DNA of 64,000 bases from Diphasiastrum complanatum (lineage: Eukaryota; Streptophyta; Lycopodiopsida; Lycopodiales; Lycopodiaceae). Positions within the stretch are counted from its first letter, which is position 1. Each line of letters starts with the position of its first letter. The notes below the pieces were generated by a model. That model did not search any database. It had not been told where the DNA came from and worked only from the letters and a program-made list of their open reading frames with translations. The position numbers and the translations under genes were made by a program. Below, piece after piece: positions 51,526-63,236 of the stretch. The stretch is from contig CM055098.1 in the NCBI GenBank assembly GCA_029204225.1, forward strand, positions 22,259,367 through 22,323,366, in the 5' to 3' direction.

Positions 51526-52913
51526 GGAAGCCATGTGCAAGGAGGAGCTTTCTCTCGGCCTTCCAAGATCCATGGAAAAGGAAGAGAAGGTTTGTGAAGC
51601 ATGTGTTTTGGCTAAAGCACATAGGTTGCCTTCCTTTAACTCTAAGACTACTCACCCTCTTAAGTTGATTCCCCCCTAACGATCATATCGGAAAAGATAT
51701 GTTGAGATCAAGGAAAAGCTTGATCAATAGGAGCAAAATCCGAGAGCTCCAATTATTTCAAGGAGACGCATGAGAGCAACTGGAGCTATCAATGTTCATT
51801 TTTGTGGACAAGGAAAGACAAGTTGGAGAAGGGGATACATTTGGTACGTCATTTGCCAAATTTTGTAATGAAGTTGCTTTGAAGTCTAAAGAATGGAATG
51901 AATGGTGGTTGTCATATCTACTTACCCTTGAATGTGTTAGAAGTAAGCATGATATTTTTATTCATAAGTTGAAAGATTGTGACTTCATTTTCAATGAGGC
52001 GAACCTTGTATGAGAATAAGTGAATCATCCTTCAAGGACACTTATCTCCATACAAAAGTATTTGGTCTCATTAGGACTAGTCAATTCAGCATAAATGATC
52101 TTGGTAATTGTTTTGTTGACTTGAAAGATTATCTATTGAGAGGGAGAACATTCAGGTTTTGAGACTTGAAAACAAAGTTCTTGAGAGTCTTGAAGAAGAT
52201 CATGGTTTGGATCCTTGTTTTCATCATCAACACCAAGAGGGAGTTGGCATGATGAAGGAACAATACATCAAGGAGGAACCTGAGAAGGAGCACTTGTCTT
52301 AAGGCCCGAATCTACATCATTATGAAGGCTCGAGTAAAGACAAAGGAGCAGCAAGAAAGTTTCTTCATATCTCTCTTTACTCATCTTATTTTAGGTTTGA
52401 TAAAAAACATGTCATGAATGTATGAACATTTTTTTTGACACCTATATCTTATGATGATGACATAGTACTCATTACTACTTTGATTGGAGTTTCTTGTGAC
52501 CTATTCACTCTTGAATTTCAAGGAATGAAGATCTTCATTGGAAGGATGACAATTTGTAGTTCATTGTTTTGTTGGATGAAGTCAAGATGGTGACATTTCA
52601 AACTTTGGTTGTATGTGCTTCACACCAAAGTTGCATTTTGTGCCAGCTACTGTTTTTCATGATTATTTTGAGGAGACGCTCATTTTGTAGCCCAAGATGT
52701 TCATTCCCCAACCTATCAAAGACAGCTTGGATCTTGAAGATAATCTTTGTTGATCTCTCACTACATTTGAGAAGTTGGAGCTCAAATCATATTATTATCA
52801 TGATGAGTGATCATACTCACTCCACAACAAGAACCTGGAAATCATGTTGTTTTTATTCATGTATTAATTATTGATCCAGGATAGTCTGATAAAGCTAAAT
52901 TGTGTGGAGGAGT
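51526..52913 (+). pseudogene. Fragment of another copia-type element
   Basis: It begins with a GAG-pre-integrase-like segment (KVCEACVLAKAHRLPSF, about 51592) and continues with frames too broken to place. A SESSFKDTYLH stretch (about 52025) faintly resembles SEASKVDTYI in the extension of element C's Gag. Purine-rich GTGTGGAGGAG (52903-52913) precedes an LTR-like start. Confidence 0.5.
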
Positions 52914-53190
52914 GTTGAAATTTCACAATTCTAGCTTAACGGGTTTGTTGTAATTTCATTTGTAAGTGATGATGTGGCACATGCCATGTGTATAGATTCT
53001 TAGCCCTATTTCTAATCATGTAAATTTCTCACACGAGGTCTATTGACATCTTTACTAATGAGTACAATATGTACATTAGCATTGTAGAGAGAATGTAGGA
53101 CTATTTTTAACATGTTTTACCTTGGTGTATCTCGAGATCTTGAGGTCAGTTGAGATTGTGATGATTGTTAGCTAACTTTCTATCTAATTG
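52914..53190 (+). mobile_element. Probable 3' LTR of the preceding fragment
   Basis: TGTTGAAATTTCACAATTCTAGC follows a purine tract, as expected of an LTR start. The right end is uncertain. It parallels the start of element C's LTR ('tgtgagaaattgg.aaaatctagcttgg'), which hints at a shared lineage. Confidence 0.45.
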
Positions 53191-54445
53191 AGTCCTAGCT
53201 GAGCATAATTTATGTATCTGAAAGATTGCTTTCGGCAGTGAAGCTGGACTTCATGCTGTTCGTCTGCTTGTTTGAAATCTAGAGATGCTGGATTTGTTTT
53301 GATGCTTAGCTAAGTATTCTCTCATTCCCTGTTATTACTATTACTGATTGACTTGATATAATTTGGCTTCTGATTTAACCATCTTAACCCACAAATCACT
53401 TGTAATCAGTCTGCCTGTTTGTGTGCAGCATCAAAAAGTTTCAAAGCATTGTGTTGTGCTCTTTGTGAAAGCAAATAACAGTGGTCGAAGAAGATTCATT
53501 TGAGGAAAGCAAGTGAACAAGAGAGGATTCATCGTGTCGCTTTGCCCTCTTTGTGGGATGAACGAGCCTGTACAGAAAGGATTTGGCATATTGGCTAGCG
53601 TCCTCAGTTACCCTGTTCTGTTTTCTGCAATTTTATCAAGCAGATTGTGTGAAAAGGAGGCAAGAATGATAGCATCAGTTGTACATAGACTTTGTACTTT
53701 AATGAAGCTTTAGAAGTTGGGGGCCTCATTGTTTCTGCTTTTTATTTTAGGATCCAGGCGAGCATTAGATTTTCATTTTCCTATTTGTGTTGATCATGTG
53801 TGTAGCAATTTCGATATCATAATTTGAAGATGGTACTGTCTTGTTTCCATTGAGTGGGTCAAAGCATGCTGAATGAAGGCTGGAATAGTAACATTCTTGC
53901 TAAAAATTGCTATTGCTTCATCGGATGTGAAGGGTTTGGAGAGTGTGTTCAGATACCAAACAATAGTTCTAGATTCTAGGAGTGTTCAGAGAAATTTCAA
54001 CATTAGGTGCTGAGGAGGGTTTTTAGGACCTAACGATTGTGCAAAGGTTTTCTCTCAGAGGTCATAGAGTTCTCGCTTCATTGCTTGCTAATAAGTGAAG
54101 AGTTTTTAAAGAGAGCTATGAAGAGTGGATAAACCAAAGACCTTATTCTATCCCATATGTTCCAGAGTTAGAAATAAGCTTCGAGCAGTCTGTCATACCT
54201 GTTTCTTATTGGCACTTAAACATATGTCTTCTTTTGCAGCTCTCGATGCTTCACATCTCCTTTAAGCTAAGCAGTGTAGGAACCAAATGTCTGAAACTTC
54301 TAAACCTCTGCAAAAATTGACGAAACGTTTGAAACATCTAAAAAATGTATGAGATTTTTGCGAATTTGTACAGAAAATTGCTTGTTAGCCATTATACAAC
54401 AATAAAGCATCAAACATAAACGGGCATAGGACAATACACAACATC

Positions 54446-54447
<2 letters not shown>
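53191..54447. other. Intergenic DNA, nothing recognised
   Basis: A 66-codon frame at 53513 contains CPLCG but no complete domain. Confidence 0.35.

Positions 54448-54503
<56 letters not shown>
54448..54503. repeat. (GA)n microsatellite
   Basis: About 27 GA units with one GGGA interruption. No gene recognised downstream. Confidence 0.93.
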
Positions 54504-55762
54504 GTTATACTTAGTAAGTATGCAGGTACCTTAGCTTGAGAGAAAGTTTTGCACAATGTTGAAAAGGGAAAAGATCAAAATCGATGATTGTCAAAGACCG
54601 GGTTGCCTTTTTGGTGCAAATTGGCAAACACAAGTGCTCATTAAAGAGGTGTCGTCGTCAGTTGCAAGGCCATTAGTGTACATATAGTCTGGCTTTGGTA
54701 GTATTGATAGTGTTGGGCCTTGGACATGCGTGTGCTACTTCAGCTTAGCTACTCATTCTAATAACTACCATCAGTAAGACAAGGCTTCTTGCAAGGACTG
54801 TGTGCTTGAAGAAAATCCCCTACTCAACCATGCTTGTAACACCAAGAAGAGAGTAATTCATTCAAGAAAAGATCGACGTTACAAGGGTAACAGTAGCTTA
54901 AATGAAAACAAGCTAGCGTGTTGAGACAAGTTTTTGGTCAACTGAGTACAACTAGGTGCACAGAGAAGAAAAATTAGAGACTCCGGAAGTGACTGAGCAT
55001 TTTAAGAGGCCAGCCTGTTGGGATTGTGGCAAATTCAGCACCACAGAGGACCTTGATTGCGTGATGTGTCCATAAATTGAGAAAGTTAGTGTATTGGTTG
55101 TATAAAATATGTGCTGTTTTTTGACGAGCTCAAGCCTGAATGTTGATATTTGCAATTTTTGTGTATGCCCTTCCAAAGAAGGCCAAATTTTGAAGATTTT
55201 TGTCAATATCCAATAAAAGCCTTGGCTTTCATACTGACCTTCTTGGTCTCTTTGGATACGCCTTTTACAAGCTCAAAGAAGGAAATCTTGCTTGTGGTAC
55301 ATTCCTTAACACCATATCCAATGGGTAAGGTTCTTTTGTTTTCCCAAGCATATGTCATTGGCCTCCCTCAGTAGGTGTCTGAAGGTATCATTGTAAGGCC
55401 AAAATAAAATAATTTGCTTGAGTTGCCTAAACATGTCTCCCCATGCTGAAGTGGTACCAAACTTTTCGTAGCAAGCCGCTTTTGTTGTCGGTATATTTAT
55501 TGGTGTTTGGCAGTTAGATGGAGTTGATTATGATTTCTTAGACTTTTGATGTTCTATAATATCCACAGAATTTGGAAGGTTAAGTTGGTTTTGTAGGTCC
55601 TCTTTTTTAGTGTTATGTACTAAAATGAAGTAAAAAGGGAAGAGCAAAAGTAAGGGTATAGAGATAGGGCGAGAGACTCAAGAAACTATTTTTTTAAAGG
55701 CATAAGGCCTAGCATAACCTATCCTACTTGACAATTCAAGACAGGATGCTAACCGACAAAAT
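54504..55762. other. Intergenic DNA, possible unidentified relic
   Basis: The minus strand at 54952-55330 gives stop-broken protein-like stretches (FELVKGVSKETKKVSMKAKA, KSSKFGLLWKG) that I could not assign. Possibly a decayed transposon. Confidence 0.3.
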
Positions 55763-55966
55763 ACACATTGAGTGGAGTCTCAAAGAAATGGGAAGATTAC
55801 AAAATCTGTAAATGAGAGAGGTAAAAAAAAACACATTGAGTGGAGTCTCAAAGAAATGGGAAGATTACAAAATCTGTAAATGAGAGAGGTAAAAAAAAAC
55901 ACATTGAGTGGAGTCTCAAAGAAATGGGAAGATTATAAAATCTGTAAATGAGAGAGGTAAAAAAAA
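55763..55966. repeat. Three tandem copies of a 68-bp unit
   Basis: ACACATTGAGTGGAGTCTC starts at 55763, 55831 and 55899. Copies are nearly identical and each ends in a GAGAGAGGTAAAAAAAA type tract. Confidence 0.96.
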
Positions 55967-58411
55967 AAGGAAAACAAGGGATTGTGGCAAGTCACATGGC
56001 TTTGCCTTAAATTGTGAGTTTAATTTTTAGAATTTGTTAAGTCAAATTTCAATAGATTCAAATGTGTTACAAAAAAAAAGTGCCTATGTTTCGTTAATAA
56101 AAAATGAGATAACCCATTTGGAGTACAAAGGAGTGTTTGTACAAAGAACCTAGGTAGTCTACCAATTTTCGAAAGAAGTGGCTAAATTTTGTAATGGATC
56201 TGAGTTTTTTGTTTAAGTTGTTGCATTGTAACAGCCTCTAAAAAGAAAATTTCATAGCATTATTAAACATACATGCATACATTTCATAATAACCATAATT
56301 TTATTAGGTACGAAACAAAAATAAAGACCTACATACATGAATAACGAGCTTCCTCTGTATTACATTTCCTATCTATATGTTGTGGCATAGTAACATGCAT
56401 GTACATGTTCTAGGAATTGGTATTTTACCATTTCCATAAAAAACGGTTTGTTCTTTAATGCATGAATCACGAACCATGATGTAAATTAGTAGGATGTCAA
56501 CGTTTTATGGTAAGGGTATATTCGGATTGAACCGATCTTTTATTTTTGGGCAACATCCTCTTGGTAGCGTGTACGTCATCCATTTGACTAGGTAGTTTGT
56601 ATAATGACCAATAATCATATGCATGGATCCATCAAATGTTGTGATTATTGAAACAAACACGAAACTTTTTAAGGCGTCTTTGAACGTGTCAAAGTTTCCT
56701 AGAAAAACAGGCCAATCAAAAAGTTTGATTGTCATCTTTCCATTCAAGCGGCATTTTAATGGCTGATCTTTTTTTCTAATATAAATAGCTGGCAATTGAA
56801 GAGTGACTCGATCCGCCAAAATATGAAAATGTAAAATAGAAATGACAATCTTTTAAATTACCAATGAATTACAAAGCTATAGATATAGGCATTCCAAAAA
56901 TTAAAATATGTGTTTTGATTTCTAAGAAAATATAATAACATGTAGGAATTTGTATTCAGCTAAATGATGCTTGTATAACAAACAATTTGCTAATGGATAT
57001 ATTTAATTCAAGTTTAAATATACAAACATCTCAAAAGATAAGATGTACCCAGTGTGTATTGCAGAATACAAGCTAAATAAGTAACATTTCAATAAATTAT
57101 TCAAATTCACATTCTTTGTTGTTAGACTTATTATGACAAAACCCAAATCCACTTCAATCCATATTGGAAGTATTTTGTTTGATGAGCACAATATTACAAA
57201 TTATTCATTGTAAATAAGCAATATCCATGTTCTGACCTCAGGTGAAGTTTCCACATTTCTTTATACCCAAAACTCAATCACACACTTGTGTTGGAATTTT
57301 CACGAACAACATGTTACATAATATTCCATGCTGTATGATTTTCCACATGACACATGGACGGAATTCTATGAATTGAAAGTAGCATTGATATCTTGTTAAT
57401 GTCACTTGAAATGACGATATCAATTATTCATTTCAATAACATACCAATGATACATGTTCAATATTTACACACCCCCAAAAAGAACTTCCAAACTTAAATG
57501 CACGTGACTTCATTATAAATGTAGACACAATTTTCAAACCATAACTATTGAAGTGTTGCAAAAAATAAGCAAAACAAAGACACATAAATTATGTTTTTCA
57601 TGTGTGAAGATTTCCCACCTCATACATGGTAGGTTTTTTGTTGCACCAAAATCATTACTTTCGTGCAAGCAAAGTACATACTTCGTCAAGATTATTGATA
57701 ACAAATTTGAAGAAGTTTGCAACTAAAAACACTGCACGTAATGTTAGGTTTTTTGTTGAATATTCATAATTGAACCCATAATATTACCAAAAAATGTTAC
57801 ATTTAAAAGTAGCAATGCAATTAGATTTATATACAACAGTAACAAAGCTATACTATACTGTCACGGTATCTTAAACTATACTATCATGCAAAAATTACGT
57901 TGAAGGGAGTGTATTTTCTTGGGAATGACAATTAAGAATTGTTCAATGTTACTGGTCTTCTATGTATGCATTGTTACAGTACCTACCCATCCATCAGTTT
58001 GTAGTATTAATTGCTCTCTCTCTTTTATGCTCGTGCTGAACTCTAATCTTGTTGCCTTGATTTCAATTTCGAAAATGTCAAACAATCTAATGATACGCGA
58101 AATAGATTCTAGTTTATTGATTCCATACCTAATTAGCCCAATGATACAAAAAATTATATTATAGCTTTTCGTATGAGGAGAAATTGTACATGTGCACTAT
58201 AAAATTTAAGCCAAATACACCCCTTCATGTAGTCATAGGAGAGGGACTGTGTAATCGTCAACTTGCACAGAAAGCGGCTTGCTTTGAAAGTTGGAAGCGT
58301 TTATATTTTTTGGGAGCACTTACAAAAGATCTTGGTATCATTGAAATATGGTAAGGGAGATGAAGAAGATAGCATGGACATGGTCAAAAGAAACTGGTCA
58401 GCAATTTGTAT
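55967..58411. other. AT-rich intergenic DNA
   Basis: A 104-codon minus-strand frame (56505-56819) is unrecognised. Otherwise nothing supportable. It ends at a G14 run (58412-58425). Confidence 0.35.
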
Positions 58412-58432
58412 GGGGGGGGGGGGGGAGGTCCT

Positions 58433-58523
58433 GCTCCGAGGCCCTTCCGCCCCGGAAGACTGTGCGCCTGAGGGCGAATGCCCGAGGGCGCACATTCTTC
58501 CGCGGGCGGAAGGGCCGAGGAGC
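58433..58523. repeat. GC-rich fold-back 2 (91 bp, GAAT loop)
   Basis: An almost perfect palindrome with a ~43-bp stem. GCTCCGAGGCCCTTCCGCCC pairs with GGGCGGAAGGGCCGAGGAGC, and the centre is GGGC-GAAT-GCCC (58472-58483). The core GAGGGCG....GCCCGAGGG matches fold-back 1 at 35.6 kb. Confidence 0.92.
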
Positions 58524-58539
58524 CGGCCTTTCCCTTGTG

Positions 58540-58740
58540 TGAATTCTGTTTTTACATTTTTTTTTGACGTTAATTTTTTTTACATGCACCTTCCGAGCAG
58601 AAGGTACATGTAAAAAAAGTAAATTTTTTTACGTGCACCTTTTGGAGTTTGGAAGGTGCCTTTAAAAAAAATTTGTCAAAAAAAAATTTCCCCTATAGAT
58701 TACGTTCTATGAGGCACCATCATTTCCTTTGTAAAAATTT
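58540..58740. repeat. AT-rich hairpin module shared with 35.3 kb
   Basis: It contains two successive hairpins: TTTTTTACATGCACCTTC with GAAGGTACATGTAAAAAA (58577-58618), and ACGTGCACCTTTTGG with GGAAGGTGC. It ends 'acgttctatgaggcaccatcatttcc', as in 35430-35460. Confidence 0.8.
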
Positions 58741-59140
58741 GAAAACTGATTTTACGACAAGCAAAAGCAATTGACATATTTAACAATTCACTCAAATTTT
58801 CCATTTCCATAAAACTATTCTAAACAAAGAATGATTTCTTTTGCACATCTGTTGGGAGATGGAGCCTTTTGTGGATATGTACTATTTTTGTGAAAACACT
58901 GGCAGGTTACTGAGTATCATTATAGATGTAGATGGACTAATTATGCATGGAGTGTTTGCTTTGGCTTTTGTAAATTTGTTTATGGTCACTTATTTATAGT
59001 GACCACTTATACACTTTCACGAACCAAATTTAACCTCCTTGGATTCCATGACTCTAAAGTGACAAATCTTAATTTATAGCCTATCGATGTGTGCATGGCC
59101 TATTCAGAGATAATTGCACGCACGAGGATTACGAAGGAGG
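58741..59140. other. Upstream flank of the RING-H2 gene
   Basis: AT-rich, no coding content; presumably includes promoter elements. Confidence 0.35.
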
Positions 59141-59143
59141 ATC

Positions 59144-59150
59144 TATAAAT
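59144..59150 (+). promoter_or_regulatory. TATA box of the RING-H2 gene
   Basis: TATAAAT lies 129 nt before the ATG. A start about 30 nt downstream would place the cap site at the edge of the GA tract (59175). Confidence 0.65.
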
Positions 59151-59171
59151 ACTATGGAAGGATGACGCTCG

Positions 59172-59174
<3 letters not shown>

Positions 59175-59217
<43 letters not shown>
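59175..59217 (+). repeat. (GA)n tract in the 5' leader of the RING-H2 gene
   Basis: About 21 GA units ending 56 nt before the ATG. Confidence 0.93.
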
Positions 59218-59220
<3 letters not shown>

Positions 59221-59272
59221 GGAAATTAGAGAGTATCAGTAGGCGGCGCGGCGAGGAATTACTGAGAAAAGC

Positions 59273-60223
59273 ATGGATAGAGCTTTCGATATACCTGGGA
59301 ACGTCGAAGATTTCAATCTAGTGCAAGATGTGAGCCTCCAAATCGAGCAACCTGAAGGAGGTTTGAGCAGGCGCGGTGGTACATCCTACAGGAATGGTGA
59401 ACGCTTTATGCGGTTCGGCGAGCAACGATATAGAGGTTTATGGCTTGCCACAGATCGGGCCAAAAGGTTTATGATTGATGAAGACAATAGGGAGCTGTTT
59501 CTCGGGATTCTTAATAACGTTGTGATCATTCTGATATGTGCATTGATGCTGCATGTTAGCAAAACAGAGAGTCCACTAAATCCTTTGAGAATGTTGGTTG
59601 CATGGAACATTGTCGAGCGCTTAATGATCACATATTGTTTTATTTCTCATTTTGTATATGGGAATCACTTCGGAGATGAAGAGAGAAATCGGTTGCAGTT
59701 ACTTATAACTTCTATAATGACGGCTTTGATTTCGATGTTTTCGTTCTTTCCACGCCTAGTGATGAGCATTTGGATACTAGTGTTGTCCTTCGGTGCTGCT
59801 GCTCCGATGCTGTATACGCTATGCTGTGCGCTCTTGGCTTTGGATTTGTGCTTTGCTTTTCTGACAATCCTAGACTTCCTCAGAACTACAGTAGCTACAT
59901 ACAATCGCAGGCCAACCGGTGGATCGACGCGGGACATTGATACACTGGGAACGTACAGAATTCAACTGATGGTATCCGGAGAACAAAGAGTTGGTGTGAT
60001 TACAACTGCAGTTCATCCCAGAACTACAATTACTGACTGCAGTATTACGATGGAAGACAACGTCACTGGATGCTGCATCTGCTTATGCGATTACCAAAGT
60101 GGGGATGAGGTGCGCAGATTGTTATGCGCGCATTATTTCCATCGCCTTTGCGCTGACAAATGGCTTATGATCGATGCTAGATGTCCCCTTTGCAAGAAGT
60201 CCATCACAATCAGCTCGGGGTAG
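59273..60223 (+). CDS. RING-H2 membrane-anchored E3 ubiquitin ligase
   Basis: A 316-residue protein. Hydrophobic segments at about 76-94, 106-129, 142-160, 163-185 and 186-203 predict several membrane spans. The C-terminal RING-H2 domain is complete: C267-x2-C270-x14-C285-x-H287-x2-H290-x2-C293-x10-C304-x2-C307, with the W297 in DKWL usual for E2 contact. The layout and the CCICLCDYQSGDEV..L start resemble the plant At1g12760/At4g11680 group of multi-span E3 ligases, which have longer N-terminal parts and, as I recall, introns. This gene is intronless and shorter, so it may be a retrocopy that stayed open, or a lineage-specific member. TATA and GA tracts sit just upstream. Substrate unknown. 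Confidence 0.87.
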   Translation: MDRAFDIPGNVEDFNLVQDVSLQIEQPEGGLSRRGGTSYRNGERFMRFGEQRYRGLWLATDRAKRFMIDEDNRELFLGILNNVVIILICALMLHVSKTESPLNPLRMLVAWNIVERLMITYCFISHFVYGNHFGDEERNRLQLLITSIMTALISMFSFFPRLVMSIWILVLSFGAAAPMLYTLCCALLALDLCFAFLTILDFLRTTVATYNRRPTGGSTRDIDTLGTYRIQLMVSGEQRVGVITTAVHPRTTITDCSITMEDNVTGCCICLCDYQSGDEVRRLLCAHYFHRLCADKWLMIDARCPLCKKSITISSG

Positions 60224-60786
60224 ATACACATCCATGCACCATAGATGCAAGATCTCGACAATTCGTGTACTCACAACCTTAATTGTTTTGTATTTAAATG
60301 TTTGTGTCAAAAGCATAATATATTTCCTTGCGTTGTTTTAGCTCAATCCTATTATGATCACATCATTTTCATTCCAACTCCTTTCACAAAATTAGTAAAA
60401 TTGCACCCATAAGCAAAATCAAAAGCAATAAGATTCACATTGTAAGAATGTGTTTGACATCCCAAGGTGAATCTAGGCATAGGGCATAAAGCCAATTTTC
60501 AGTGAACAAGGATCGGCAAAAATGAGATCCTTACGAGGAGGGAACAAAAAGGGGCACCAAATTGCAGACTCAAGCATATCATCCCCAATGACCTGAGAGA
60601 TATTGTAGGGCCTTACATCCCTGCAAGTCCATTCAGTGGCAACTCATGGGATGTTTTCACCATCCTGGGTCAAAATGTCGAGTTTGACAACTATGTGCCT
60701 ATCCTAGGAAGCACTTGTTGCTTGTCTGCCTCCATGTTGTACGATCAAGTGTTATCCCTTTCATTATATACTTCTTCTCACTTAAG
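60224..60786. other. 3' flank of the RING-H2 gene
   Basis: AT-rich at first, then unassigned. Nothing recognised. Confidence 0.35.
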
Positions 60787-60895
60787 AGTCGCCTTAATGT
60801 GGCTACGGGGGAGTTTTGCCAAGTAGACTATGTCTTAATAAGGCTAGGAGGGAGTTTTGCCAAGTAAACTATGTGCCATTAAGAGATTGTTTTTG
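60787..60895. repeat. ~58-bp tandem duplication
   Basis: 'ggctacgggggagttttgccaagtagactatgt' near 60801 recurs as 'ggctaggagggagttttgccaagtaaactatgt' near 60842 with similar flanks. Confidence 0.7.
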
Positions 60896-60911
60896 GGCCA
60901 CATGAGCTACA

Positions 60912-61215
60912 TATGTATTATGGAAGGAGCCGGGCACACGCCATTTTGCCCTCACGGTGATTCCAAAACAAATTGGGCAAGGCCCAGAGGGGCCGAGCCT
61001 ACACAAGTACATTACGAAGCATAAATAGGTAGGTTTGACTTTGACTGACCACTACAAATGCGCCACATGGCAGTCGTATGGACGGGCACGGACAAGCAAA
61101 AAAAAAGCTCAAAATCTGCTTTTGAAAAAAAACACATATATTTTATGCTTTTTAATTTGTGTAAAATTGGGTAGAATCTGCCTTCGGTATCCATTTTGTA
61201 CTAATTGTAAAGGGG
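60912..61215. repeat. Copy of the 39.05-kb GC inverted-repeat family
   Basis: It opens with the same TATTATGGAAGGAGCCGGGC, keeps 'gccattttgccc', 'aaattgggcaaggccc' and 'aggggccgag', and has the same kind of tail ('gccacatggcag', 'caagcaaa', 'aaaatctgc'). The right arm is shorter than in the 39-kb copy. Confidence 0.72.
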
Positions 61216-61636
61216 GTGATGCCTACAAGAAATAGCCACTCGTATGGTGAATTGCATTTGTAACAAGACAAGAAGTCTTAGATTTCTTATGCTCAGCCTT
61301 AAACAAATCGTTCAAGTAGAAATCCTGAAAAGCGAAGGCTGACTACATGTTTTTGGACCTTCCATTAGGAGATATTAGAACTCAAAATGGGCCCTTTGTC
61401 AAGATGCTTTTTTTTTTTACTTCGCACGCTTTCAACGCTTAAGTGGCCCAATCAATGGTGTCCATCTGTGATGAACTGTAACAGTGGTGGACGGACAGAG
61501 ATTGCTTTTGCCTTTCCCGGCCAAATTTTGGTGATTTTCAAAAATCCCGTCGGGCAGTACAAACGATTGTGATTGGACCACAAATACTGCCCGAATACTC
61601 TTTTGCTGCCCGTATTTGTACACTCGAGGTTGATTT
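61216..61636. other. Intergenic DNA, nothing recognised
   Basis: No domain seen. Confidence 0.35.
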
Positions 61637-61965
61637 GACGTAAACTTTGACTGCCTATAACTTTTGAACCGTAACTCAGAATTAGGTCATTCTGGTGCCG
61701 TTGCGAAGCTCTCATCGAGCTCTTTTCAAAAAAAAAAAAAAGAAAAAAAGAAAAAGAAAAAAATGTAAACACTAATATCGGACCAACGCGCGCCCTTAGG
61801 GCTTGACCAGGTCAACTGGTCAACCGCCCGCCGATACGATATTAGGTTGACCGTTGACTGTTTTACCGCCCAAAACTTTGATTGAGAACATCTCTTTAAC
61901 CGTAGCTCAGAACTAGGTCATCTTGGGTGCCGTTGAAAAGCTCTTGTCGAGGGCTTTCTAATGGC
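61637..61965. repeat. Diverged ~240-bp tandem duplication
   Basis: Blocks such as 'aaccgtaactcagaattaggtcat' and 'gtgccgttg.gaagctct..tcgag' occur near 61650-61722 and again near 61877-61952. Confidence 0.7.
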
Positions 61966-62399
61966 ATTGTAATCGTCTCAATCCAAGCTCTCTTTCAAAA
62001 GTTACCGTTTTTCAATATCAGTTCAGCGCATCAGACCCAATCATGATAATCCTGTTCCGCACTCCCGCGGGCCCATCCGATATAGCCTAGTTTCCGACTT
62101 TTTTGTCTAATATCGGTTCGGCGCGCCCAACCTACATTACAAGCACGCTTAACTAATTAATGCCTGAAGTTAGAGCTAGTTTTAACCACAGTAGTTAGAA
62201 TGCGGGCAGTATCGAAAATTCAAAAAATGGCAACCAAACGGTACCGGTTTTCATTCTCTCTCTACCTAACCTCTCTCTAGAGTCAAATTTCTTGAAGGGC
62301 CCATTTTGAGCCCAAATTTTTCTAACGACATTTTCTTTTTTTGTTTTAAAGGATTTTCTTTTTTGCCTTAACCGTCTTCTTAAACACCTTTGCCTTTTT

Positions 62400-62790
62400 T
62401 GCACTTTAGTGAGAAATGCGACACACTGGCCAAGTGGCCAGAATGCCTTGGAAACCATTCCAAAGGCACCTTCACCCTTTTCGCCTTTTTCGCCCTTCGC
62501 AAAAAATGCGACAAAGTGGTTAGAATGCCTTAAAACCATTTTAAGGCACCTTCGAGATTTTCGGCTTTTTCACTGCGTTAAATCTAAGACAACTTATGTT
62601 TTCGCTACCTTTAGTCTAAGGCATCTTCACGTTCTTCGCTGACTTTAGTCTACGGCAGTTTTTCGGCTTTTCCATCTTTTTCGCCTTCTTCGTTGCCTTA
62701 AATCTAAGAGCACCTCTAATCTAAGGGCACTTTAGGAATTGTTGACCTTCAGTCTAAGGGCACCTTCGGGTTTTTTGGCCTTTTTTCGTG
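62400..62790. repeat. Degenerate repeat cluster, ~90-bp and shorter units
   Basis: 62412-62505 and 62505-62590 share 'aaatgcgaca.a.tgg..agaatgcctt' and 'aaggcaccttc' blocks. Shorter 'agtctaaggcaccttc' units follow to 62790. Confidence 0.7.
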
Positions 62791-63236
62791 TTTTTGCTGC
62801 ATTGCAACCCTAGAAACAGCTGGACAACCAAATATCCCAAAGGTGGTTAGCAGTTACCAACTTTGCACATATACAAAGATTGGTGTAAATAGCAGTAAAA
62901 GCTTGTAAGATATTGGTCTCTCGACACTTGTAAATATATATACTAGCTGAATCAAGCTATGTAAGTGTTAATTGAAATTCTCTTTCAATCAGAGTTATCT
63001 GTATCCAGCGTTATCACGCTCAACAGCTGAAGTTATTGCTTCAAGCCATTGTACTCACTGTTGATAATTTTATCAGAGTGCAATTTTTGTCTCACTACTG
63101 CGTCGTTCATTTGTGCAATCTGTATGAATTCTTCTACTTGAATATTTCTGTTGCTAACTGTTGCATTTCCGTTCCTACACGCCTACACTCTGAGCAACGA
63201 GCTTCTGTTGCCCTCACGCCCACCGTTTTGTGACAT
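62791..63236 (+). mobile_element. Probable 5' LTR of copia element D
   Basis: The right end is set by ...TTTTGTGACA followed by the primer site TGGTATCAGAGTAGAC. The left end is not determined: TGTTGACC near 62738 is one candidate, and the 3' LTR lies outside the window. Confidence 0.5.

Noticed and set aside
53513-53713. Small frame containing CPLCG, possible zinc finger or last exon
   Set aside because: Only one Cys pair, no second half of a finger, no splice-linked partner identified.
54952-55330. Protein-like stretches on the minus strand, possibly retroelement Pol
   Set aside because: Phrases such as KSSKFGLLWKG recall element proteins but no catalytic motif or ordered domain could be placed.
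56505-56819. 104-codon minus-strand frame
   Set aside because: No recognisable domain, no supporting context, and length within chance for AT-rich DNA with many frames.
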